From the NCBI GenBank assembly GCA_937892395.1, contig CALAGJ010000101.1, positions 1 to 26,468 of the forward strand: a DNA stretch of 26,468 nt, written 5' to 3'. Shown in pieces: positions 8,186-14,370 of the stretch. The position numbers and the translations under genes are program-made. Within the stretch, counting starts at the first letter, position 1. Each line of letters begins with the position of its first letter. The notes beneath the pieces were generated by a model that had not been told where the DNA came from, ran no database searches, and saw only the letters and a program-made list of their open reading frames with translations. This DNA comes from an uncultured Parafilimonas sp. Lineage in GTDB: Bacteria; Bacteroidota; Bacteroidia; Chitinophagales; Chitinophagaceae.

Positions 8186-8279
8186 AACAATCGGCAGCAC
8201 AACAAGAGGTTGAAAGAAAACGAATGTTTGATATTTATCTTCCAAACGCAAAAAAATTACCACAATACTTTTCGAAAAA

Positions 8280-8846
8280 TCACTCTATACCAACACCCTT
8301 TTGGATGGCTAAATTTTCTGCCAACCACAAAAACTCTTGTATAAATTGGTCGGTATTTTTTTGAAAGCCACTATCAATCAAATCTCCATCTGCATTAAAT
8401 TTTTTATCTACTTGTGGCGTTATCAGCATGTAGGGTGAACCAATACCAAAAAGTGCATGTATCAGTAATTGCATCTGCTGACTGGCACGCATACCTCCCA
8501 TAATTCCAGTACTTGCTGTTACTATGCCAAATGCTTTATGATGTTGTTTTGGAAAATGATCAAATAGTATTTTCATAGCCGGAGTATAGCTACCGTTATA
8601 TTCTGGTGAAACCAAGATAAAAGCATCAGCATTAAATATACGCATAGATACTTCTTTCAAATGATCGGGTGCCGCATCGGCATTCATATATACATCTTGC
8701 TGTAATGATTCAAAAGGCCAATCCCTCACATCAATAATATCAACAACATGAGGAGTATGGGCACCTAAATAATTTTTCAGAAAAAGAGCTACTCTGTAGG
8801 TAATACTATTTTGGCGAGGGCTGCCTGCTATTATTTCAATATTCAT
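8280..8846 (-). CDS. NAD(P)H-dependent FMN reductase
   Basis: 188 residues. This flavodoxin-like fold protein has the phosphate-binding loop GSPRQNSITYRV at residues 8-19 and the flavin-contact motif PEYNGSYTPAMKILFDHF, both diagnostic of the NADPH-dependent FMN reductase (SsuE/ChrR/azoreductase-like) family. It reduces FMN, quinones or azo compounds with NAD(P)H in the cytoplasm; the actual substrate cannot be told. It ends in TGA, showing that TGA is a normal stop in this genome. A terminator hairpin ends only 12 bases before its ATG, leaving little room for its own promoter. Such reductases are plausible members of quinone- or electrophile-stress regulons, which fits the adjacent MarR-YceI genes. 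Confidence 0.9.
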   Translation of the reverse strand: MNIEIIAGSPRQNSITYRVALFLKNYLGAHTPHVVDIIDVRDWPFESLQQDVYMNADAAPDHLKEVSMRIFNADAFILVSPEYNGSYTPAMKILFDHFPKQHHKAFGIVTASTGIMGGMRASQQMQLLIHALFGIGSPYMLITPQVDKKFNADGDLIDSGFQKNTDQFIQEFLWLAENLAIQKGVGIE

Positions 8847-8858
8847 ATTCAGTGTATT

Positions 8859-8889
8859 TAAAAATCCCCGCTCATGTATAAGCGGGGAT
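8859..8889 (-). terminator. Intrinsic terminator after the YceI lipoprotein gene
   Basis: On the minus strand ATCCCCGCT (8881-8889) pairs with AGCGGGGAT (8864-8872), a perfect 9-bp stem with an 8-base loop, followed by a short T run. It lies 34 bases after the stop of the gene at 8924-9577 and just ahead of the FMN reductase start, so it may partly shield that gene from read-through. Confidence 0.82.
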
Positions 8890-8923
8890 GATGTATATAA
8901 AACAGATTTCGTCGTTTATTGTT

Positions 8924-9577
8924 TTATTTCTTTGCTGAGAGATCAAATTTAAGGTTCACTTCTTTGCGAATAAACCAGTCTGCTGGATTGTTAGGCCCTT
9001 TGTAATTCATTCCCCAAAGTGTACGATCAATATTAAAATCGGCTTTAGCAGATAACCCATTCTCCGTTATGGACACTATAGCAGGAAATGAAATATTTTT
9101 TGTACTATCTTTTAATGTAAGATTTCCACTTATAATATGAGTGGCACCAGCCAAAATACTTGTTACTTTGGTACTATCAAAATCTTCTACCTTAGTAATA
9201 GCAAATGTGGCAGTAGGAAATTTTTCAACGTCAAAAAAGTCTGGGCTTTTCAAATGCCCTTCTAATTTTGTTTTCCATTCTCCTTCCAAATCCAAATCGA
9301 TTAGACTTGCTATATCAATAGAAATGTTTCCTGCTGTTATCTGATTGTTATCAACAGAAATAGTGCCTGCGGCAATTTTGAATGTGCCCGTATGAGTTGC
9401 ATCAGGCTTTGTACCTCCCCACATGATGGTACTGGTACTATCCAATACAAAGGAATTTCCTGATACAGTAGCTGTAGCCTGTTCATCAGTAGTGCTTACA
9501 TTATCAGCATTTGGCGCATCCTGGCAGGATGACATAAAGATGGCTGTAGCCACCATCAAAGCATTGATTCTTTTCAT
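8924..9577 (-). CDS. YceI-family lipoprotein
   Basis: 217 residues. The signal peptide ends in the lipobox FMSSC (Cys18), then a Thr/Ala-rich linker precedes a YceI domain. Family marks are FVLDSTSTIMWGGTKPDATHTGTF, ISIDIASLIDLD, LKSPDFFDVEKFPTATFAIT and SAKADFNIDRTLWGMNYKG. YceI domains are eight-stranded lipocalin-like barrels that bind isoprenoid chains such as quinones. This one would be membrane-anchored in the periplasm. It lies 39 bases downstream of the cytoplasmic YceI gene and is probably co-transcribed with it. The two together suggest isoprenoid or quinone handling on both sides of the membrane (inference). Confidence 0.9.
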   Translation of the reverse strand: MKRINALMVATAIFMSSCQDAPNADNVSTTDEQATATVSGNSFVLDSTSTIMWGGTKPDATHTGTFKIAAGTISVDNNQITAGNISIDIASLIDLDLEGEWKTKLEGHLKSPDFFDVEKFPTATFAITKVEDFDSTKVTSILAGATHIISGNLTLKDSTKNISFPAIVSITENGLSAKADFNIDRTLWGMNYKGPNNPADWFIRKEVNLKFDLSAKK

Positions 9578-9616
9578 TTTTTCAATTTTTATATAAAAAA
9601 GTTATTGTTTCACCAT

Positions 9617-10126
9617 TTAAATACTCATCATTAGTCTTACTTCATCACTGACTACTATACCTCCAGCATTTGTAACTGCACTCCAGTTAAGACCAAAATC
9701 CTTTCTGTATAATTCACCAGTACTTTCAAAACCTGATTTTTCTTGATCGAAATGATCCGTCACTTTTCCAGTGTATTCTACCTGTAGCGTAATGGGCTGT
9801 ATAACGGCTTTGATGGTTATAGCACCGTTCAACAAATACTGTTTCCCACTTTTTTTCTCAATGGATGAAGATTGAAAATTCATTGTGGGGTTTTGCTCAG
9901 ATCCAAAAAAATAATCACTTTTCAAATGATTATCCTTTAGTACATTTTTCGTTTTTATGCTTGAAATATCCGCAGAAAAAGAGATAACTGCATCTGAAAA
10001 GTCATCAGCATCAGCTTGCATATTGGCATCAAACACCCCAAATGAACCGGACATATTCGTGATCATCAAGTGCTTTGCCTTGAATAAAATTTCAGAATGA
10101 ATGGGGTCAATTCTAAAGTTACTCAT
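9617..10126 (-). CDS. YceI-family protein, cytoplasmic
   Basis: 169 residues with no signal peptide: it starts MSNFRIDPIHSEILFKAKHLMITN, the standard YceI opening (xxxDxxHSxxxFxxxHxxxxxxxG). NHLKSDYFFGSEQNPTMNFQ and ELYRKDFGLNWSAVTNAGG are the later YceI blocks. It is predicted to bind an isoprenoid or other amphiphile in the cytoplasm. It is preceded by a palindromic site (10148-10167) and the marR gene, so MarR control is likely. The lipoprotein paralogue follows at 8924-9577. Sequence similarity between the two YceI proteins is limited to the family motifs, so this is not a recent duplication. Confidence 0.92.
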   Translation of the reverse strand: MSNFRIDPIHSEILFKAKHLMITNMSGSFGVFDANMQADADDFSDAVISFSADISSIKTKNVLKDNHLKSDYFFGSEQNPTMNFQSSSIEKKSGKQYLLNGAITIKAVIQPITLQVEYTGKVTDHFDQEKSGFESTGELYRKDFGLNWSAVTNAGGIVVSDEVRLMMSI

Positions 10127-10147
10127 ATTATTTAACTTTATATTTTA

Positions 10148-10167
10148 ATACATGTATATACATACAT
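10148..10167 (-). promoter_or_regulatory. Probable MarR operator upstream of the YceI pair
   Basis: ATACATGTATATACATACAT contains the perfect 12-bp palindrome ATGTATATACAT (10152-10163) in the 55-base gap between marR and yceI. Read on the minus strand it shares ATGTATGTA and CATGTAT with the site upstream of marR at 10651-10666. A TTTG lies upstream on the minus strand, but I see no good -7 element. Confidence 0.6.
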
Positions 10168-10181
10168 TTGTTCAAAAAAAA

Positions 10182-10637
10182 TTACAACCCGTTTCGCATT
10201 TTTTCTATTAATGCATTAAGAGTCTTCGCGTCACCTTCATTGAGTGCAAACAAGTTTTTCCATTTTACTTCAAGTACTTTTGTACTTGCATCCAGCAAAG
10301 CAATGCCTGCATCGGAAATAGTATTTACTGTTTCTCTCTTATCAACTACTGATCCGGTACGCTTCACCAATTTCTTCAATACCAATTTGTCTATAATCCT
10401 TGGTACATTTGAACTGCGCTCAATCATTCTGCTCCCAATCTCCTTTACACAAAGACTTGTAGGATGGCTACCCTTTAAAATGCGCAGCACATTATACTGC
10501 TCCTGTGTAAGCCCATATCTTTTTAAAACAGCATTGGACTCCGATTTTATACACCAGGCAGTATAAAGAATATTTAAACTTGCTTTATGTACTTCGTTCT
10601 TAAAATTATTGGTCTTTAGTGCGCTTTCAATTGTCAC
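10182..10637 (-). CDS. MarR-family transcriptional regulator
   Basis: 151 residues starting at GTG (no ATG is available nearby). The winged-helix core is ESNAVLKRYGLTQEQYNVLRIL, SHPTSLCVKEIGSRMIERSSNVPRIIDKLVLKKLVKR, then the wing VDKRETVNTISDAGIALLD, which is the MarR arrangement. It acts as a dimeric repressor, usually released by small molecules or oxidation. Cys29 and Cys63 are present; whether either senses oxidants is unknown. Similar palindromes lie just upstream of its own gene and just downstream before the YceI pair, so autoregulation together with control of yceI is the simple reading. The -7 element ends 5 bases before the GTG, implying an mRNA with almost no leader. Confidence 0.9.
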   Translation of the reverse strand: MTIESALKTNNFKNEVHKASLNILYTAWCIKSESNAVLKRYGLTQEQYNVLRILKGSHPTSLCVKEIGSRMIERSSNVPRIIDKLVLKKLVKRTGSVVDKRETVNTISDAGIALLDASTKVLEVKWKNLFALNEGDAKTLNALIEKMRNGL

Positions 10638-10641
10638 AGTG

Positions 10642-10675
10642 CAAATATATATGTATGTACATGTATATTTACAAA
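10642..10675 (-). promoter_or_regulatory. marR promoter with embedded palindromic operator
   Basis: On the minus strand TTTG (10672-10675) and TATATTTG (10642-10649, exact TAnnTTTG) are separated by 22 bases, a good Bacteroidota promoter. ATGTATGTACATGTAT (plus strand, 10651-10666) fills the spacer and matches the halves of the site at 10148-10167. A repressor bound there would block the promoter directly. Confidence 0.68.
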
Positions 10676-10679
10676 AAAA

Positions 10680-11480
10680 TTATTTCTTGAAAGGAATTTT
10701 TAACTGTTCCATAATATTTTGGTCATTTGAGCGCTTCAATACATCAACGCCATAGTGAATATCACTTGGACGTTTTTTAAGAAATGTACCAAACAGTCGA
10801 TCCCACAATGAAAAAATATTGCCATAATTTGAATCGGTAAATGGCACTACATCATGATGGTGCACCTTATGCATGTTTGGAGACACGATAACAAAACTCA
10901 ACGCCTTATCTATAAAAATCGGCAGCTTAATATTAGCATGATTGAACTGAGACAATACAACAGAAATACTTTGATACAGCATTGCTACTCCAATGCCCGC
11001 TCCACTAATCCAAATGGCAAGAATGGTAAATCCTGCACGAAATACACTTTCCACAGGGTGATGTCTGTTTGCGGTAGTGGTATCTACGTGAGTGTCTGAA
11101 TGATGCACTATATGAAAACGCCACATCCATTTTACTTTATGTTGTATAAAATGAATGAGATATGCACCAACTAAATCTAAAATAAGCAGTGTAATGAGTA
11201 CCTCACTCCACAACGGAAGCGCAAATTGATGCACAATTCCAATATGATGGCTTGTTACAAAATCACAGCTTTGCAGCAATAAGAATGCGAAAATGAAGTT
11301 GATGACAACAGTGGTACAGGTAAAAAAAATATTTACACCGGCATGCTTTAGTTTGTTGTATTGGAAATGAAATAATGGTCTGATGAATTCAATCATCCAA
11401 AAAAATGTAATACCACAAATCAAAATCAATGCCCTTTGCCATGAAGGTATCTGCTCAAAGTATGTTACGATATTTTGCAT
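10680..11480 (-). CDS. Sterol desaturase / fatty acid hydroxylase superfamily membrane protein
   Basis: 266 residues, with several membrane segments in the N-terminal half (for example ALILICGITFFWMIEFI and VNIFFTCTTVVINFIFAFLL). The histidine boxes that bind the di-iron centre are all present: HFIQH, HIVHH, NRHHPVE and NMHKVHHH. The family (ERG3/alkylglycerol monooxygenase-like) hydroxylates or desaturates lipids using oxygen. The bacterial substrate is unknown; fatty acids, sphingolipids or hopanoid-like lipids are possible. It lies 42 bases upstream of marR, which has its own promoter in that gap, and 21 bases downstream of frr, so it may be transcribed from the frr side. Confidence 0.9.
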   Translation of the reverse strand: MQNIVTYFEQIPSWQRALILICGITFFWMIEFIRPLFHFQYNKLKHAGVNIFFTCTTVVINFIFAFLLLQSCDFVTSHHIGIVHQFALPLWSEVLITLLILDLVGAYLIHFIQHKVKWMWRFHIVHHSDTHVDTTTANRHHPVESVFRAGFTILAIWISGAGIGVAMLYQSISVVLSQFNHANIKLPIFIDKALSFVIVSPNMHKVHHHDVVPFTDSNYGNIFSLWDRLFGTFLKKRPSDIHYGVDVLKRSNDQNIMEQLKIPFKK

Positions 11481-11501
11481 TACTTCATAATCAAGATAAA
11501 C

Positions 11502-12065
11502 TTAGATAGCCATCATTTCTTTTTCCTTAGCAGCAAGGTGCTTATCGATCATTACTATAAATCTGTTTGTAATATCTTGTACTGCTGCTTCACTATCTTT
11601 CGCAAGGTCTTCACTAAGCCCTTCTTTTTGAAGTGATTTGATGTCTTCAATAGCATCTCTTCTGATATTGCGAATAGCAATTTTACTATGCTCCCCTTCT
11701 GCACCAGCTTTCTTAAATAGTTCTCTCCTTCGTTCCTCAGTAAGCGGTGGCAAAAACAGTCGAATCAGATTACCATCATTTTGTGGGGTTATCCCAATAT
11801 TGGCAGCAAGAATAGCACGTTCTATGGCATGAATCATATTCTTTTCCCAGGGCTGTATGCCTAAAGTACGAGCATCAGCCACAGTTATATTTGCCACTTG
11901 ATTTATGGGAGTAGGACTACCATAATAATCAACCATAATACCATCTACCATATTAGGACTAGCCTTACCAGCCCTTATCTTAATGAGTTCAACCTCTAAA
12001 TGGCTGATTGCTTTTTTCATGGATTCCTCCATATCATCCATGATTAATGCTAATTCTTCTGACAT
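11502..12065 (-). CDS. frr: Ribosome recycling factor
   Basis: 187 residues, a normal length. The family blocks KIRAGKASPNMVDGIMVDYYGSPTPINQVANI, ARTLGIQPWEK, GNLIRLFLPPLTEERRRELFKKA and RNIRRDAIEDIKSL are all present. With EF-G it splits post-termination ribosomes. pyrH, its common partner, is not adjacent. Upstream by 34 bases lies the WecA/MraY-like gene and downstream by 21 bases the sterol-desaturase-type gene, so it sits inside a probable minus-strand operon. Confidence 0.97.
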   Translation of the reverse strand: MSEELALIMDDMEESMKKAISHLEVELIKIRAGKASPNMVDGIMVDYYGSPTPINQVANITVADARTLGIQPWEKNMIHAIERAILAANIGITPQNDGNLIRLFLPPLTEERRRELFKKAGAEGEHSKIAIRNIRRDAIEDIKSLQKEGLSEDLAKDSEAAVQDITNRFIVMIDKHLAAKEKEMMAI

Positions 12066-12099
12066 AAATCTTATTTTTTAAAGTATCGTAGGTTCGAAA

Positions 12100-13236
12100 T
12101 TATTCTTCACCCGAAGATATTTTATCTTTTGTTGAATTATAAATTGGATACACTTTTGCCTCCTCATCTATAATCATTTCATCAGATACAATGTGAAGCA
12201 TATTTTGATCAGGCACTAAGTAAATCAATGCACCAATACCACCAAAATAGAGTAAAAATTGAATTGCAAGTATGGCATGTATCTGCATGCCCTGCAAGAT
12301 GAAACTCACACTGGAAATAAACAAACTACTCAGCAGTAAGGTAATAGTAACACCGGTATGAGAAAATCCTTTCATTTGTAAGAGGTGATGTAAGTGATTT
12401 CTATCTGGCGCAATTGGAGATCTTCTTTTTGCAACACGTATAATAATTACTCTAAGTACATCCATAAGAGGAATCAATAAAGCACCAAAAGCAAGTGCCG
12501 CTGGCGATGCAATGGGCATTACAGGACCATATGAGGCTGTTTCAATGAATCGAATAGCAAGTATGGCATTTACTAAACCTATTAATGTACTTCCCGAATC
12601 TCCCATAAAAATTCTGGCAGGAGGAAAATTATAAATGAGAAAAGCAAGTAATGTGCCTGCCATCGTAAATCCTAAAACGCCATAAGCAGGTTGATTATTA
12701 ATTAGAAAAAAAACACCAAACAATACTGAGGATAGTAGTCCTAAAGAAGCGGCTAATCCATCTACTCCATCAATTAAATTAAACGCATTGATCAGTAGGA
12801 TGATACTAAAAAAGGTAATCATGTATCCAGTTGTTTCAGATATCTCATAAAAACCTAAAAAGCCTTGAAGATTTGTCACTATTAAATGCGCTTTCATGGT
12901 AATTAGTCCGGAAACCAGTAGCTGCCCAACAATTTTTTTCCAAGCTTTCAAAATAAAAATATCGTCAATAACCCCTAAAATAAAAATCACAAAAAATGCT
13001 GCCAAAAAATATTGAAACTGTGCATTGACAGACATAAAATCTGACACCAATAGCAGACTGATAACCAACCCCGAAAATATTGCAATACCCCCCAATGAGG
13101 AAATGGGGTAAGTATGTGTCTTACGCTCATCTGGCATATCAAAAATTTTATTGATTTGAGCTATGCGAATAATGAATGGCAGCAAAAAAAAGGTAATCAA
13201 ATAGGCTATTAATATTCCGGTGGCGGCTTGTATCAT
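12100..13236 (-). CDS. WecA/MraY-like undecaprenyl-phosphate sugar-1-phosphate transferase
   Basis: 378 residues, about ten or eleven membrane segments. Motifs of the polyprenyl-phosphate N-acetylhexosamine-1-phosphate transferase family appear in order: DMPDERKTHTYPISSLGG near the N-terminus, GVIDDIFILKAWKKIVGQ (the DD pair), NAFNLIDGVDGLAAS, IFMGDSGSTLIG, and PDRNHLHHLL (the sugar-specific cytoplasmic loop). It would start lipid-linked polysaccharide synthesis by transferring a sugar phosphate from a UDP-sugar to undecaprenyl phosphate. The HLHHLL loop favours the WecA/TagO group over MraY. The C-terminal 40 residues (VPDQNMLHIVSDEMIIDEEA onward) extend beyond the core into the cytoplasm. 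No polysaccharide cluster lies next to it. Confidence 0.9.
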   Translation of the reverse strand: MIQAATGILIAYLITFFLLPFIIRIAQINKIFDMPDERKTHTYPISSLGGIAIFSGLVISLLLVSDFMSVNAQFQYFLAAFFVIFILGVIDDIFILKAWKKIVGQLLVSGLITMKAHLIVTNLQGFLGFYEISETTGYMITFFSIILLINAFNLIDGVDGLAASLGLLSSVLFGVFFLINNQPAYGVLGFTMAGTLLAFLIYNFPPARIFMGDSGSTLIGLVNAILAIRFIETASYGPVMPIASPAALAFGALLIPLMDVLRVIIIRVAKRRSPIAPDRNHLHHLLQMKGFSHTGVTITLLLSSLFISSVSFILQGMQIHAILAIQFLLYFGGIGALIYLVPDQNMLHIVSDEMIIDEEAKVYPIYNSTKDKISSGEE

Positions 13237-13360
13237 TCAAATAATTTTTCTTGTTTTCTGTGCAGAGGGGTTAAAGATAGGGTTTGACTAAAATGAAGAG
13301 AAAAGTTTACCATCATTTTTTTATTACTTAAGAAACTATGACAAAACCATATAGATTCTA

Positions 13361-14299
13361 TTAGTATTTATCAGCCAATAATGCCAATAGGACAACAGCT
13401 AAATAAATGTAACTACCAAACATCACTCTTCGGGCAGCTTTGACTTCCATTGTCGTATATAATCTTACGCATTGTATTACCATAAGTAAGTTACAAACCA
13501 AAACCACCCATAAACTTATGATTCCAGAAATATCAAAGAGATAAGGCAAAAGTCCAACAGGAATTAGTAAAACAGAATACATGATTGCCTGCAAAGCTGT
13601 AGATTTTGTGGGACCCGCTTTTGATGGAAGTAACTTAAATCCTGCTCTGGTATAATCACCATGTGCCACCCAAGCAATAGCCCAAAAATGCGGAAACTGC
13701 CATAAGAATTGCAAGCCAAATAATGCCCATCCTGCTGCATTGTGAAATGATTTTCCTGCCACATTTATATCTGCAAAGGGACTGATGGTATCAGTAGCTA
13801 CCACCCAGCCAATGAGACAAGGCAAAGCTCCTGGAAATGCACCCACCAATACGGAGATAGCACTTACTTTCTTTAAAGGAGTATAGATATAAGCATATAA
13901 AAAAAGACTGAATGCAGATAATAAAGCAGCATTTAGATTAAAATGAACGTACATAATTGCCACACCACATACACCTGCAATAAAAGCAAAAGTATTTGCC
14001 TCTTTTACGCTCATTCTGCCTGCGGCTACCGGTCGGTTTGCTGTCCGTTTCATTACAGCATCGGTGTCTTTCTCAACTGCCTGATTGATGGCATTTGCAC
14101 TACCAGTAACTAAGAGGCCGGCACAAAAAAGAATGATGATATCTATCCAATTATATGCAATAATATTTGGAGCAAGAAGATAGCATATCACACAACTAAA
14201 AACAACGGTAAAACTTAAAGTAAATTTTGTAAGTTGTGCATAGTCTTTGATGCGTGCTACAAAGTCAGATGAAGTATTTCTTGATTCTATTTTTTCCAT
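13361..14299 (-). CDS. ctaB/cyoE: Heme O synthase (protoheme IX farnesyltransferase)
   Basis: 312 residues from the ATG at 14299; a TTG four codons earlier is possible but less likely. This UbiA-superfamily enzyme has about nine membrane segments and the prenyl-diphosphate motif NAINQAVEKDTDAVMKRTANRPVAAG, with later blocks PLKKVSAISVLVGAFPGALP and GDYTRAGFKLLP. It attaches a farnesyl group to heme B, giving heme O, the precursor of the heme A needed by the oxidase encoded just upstream. The oxidase operon's terminator ends 21 bases ahead of the start, so cyoE is expressed by read-through or from a promoter overlapping the hairpin. A 5-bp inverted repeat, TTTGC/GCAAA (14299-14312), covers the start region. 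Confidence 0.95.
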   Translation of the reverse strand: MEKIESRNTSSDFVARIKDYAQLTKFTLSFTVVFSCVICYLLAPNIIAYNWIDIIILFCAGLLVTGSANAINQAVEKDTDAVMKRTANRPVAAGRMSVKEANTFAFIAGVCGVAIMYVHFNLNAALLSAFSLFLYAYIYTPLKKVSAISVLVGAFPGALPCLIGWVVATDTISPFADINVAGKSFHNAAGWALFGLQFLWQFPHFWAIAWVAHGDYTRAGFKLLPSKAGPTKSTALQAIMYSVLLIPVGLLPYLFDISGIISLWVVLVCNLLMVIQCVRLYTTMEVKAARRVMFGSYIYLAVVLLALLADKY

Positions 14300-14320
14300 T
14301 TGCGTTTGCAAAAATGTAAG

Positions 14321-14351
14321 AAAAAAAATTGCCCCGAAAATTTCGGGGCAA
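14321..14351 (-). terminator. Intrinsic terminator of the ACIII-oxidase operon
   Basis: On the minus strand TTGCCCCGAAA (14341-14351) pairs with TTTCGGGGCAA (14329-14339) around a single central base; in practice about 9 bp form with a small loop. Eight T follow (14321-14328). It lies 19 bases past the stop of the subunit I gene. Confidence 0.88.
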
Positions 14352-14370
14352 TAATATGTTTAAGAATACA

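Noticed and set aside
10168..10566. 132-codon plus-strand open frame antisense to marR
   Set aside because: Shadow of the MarR gene, which has clear winged-helix motifs in the other strand.
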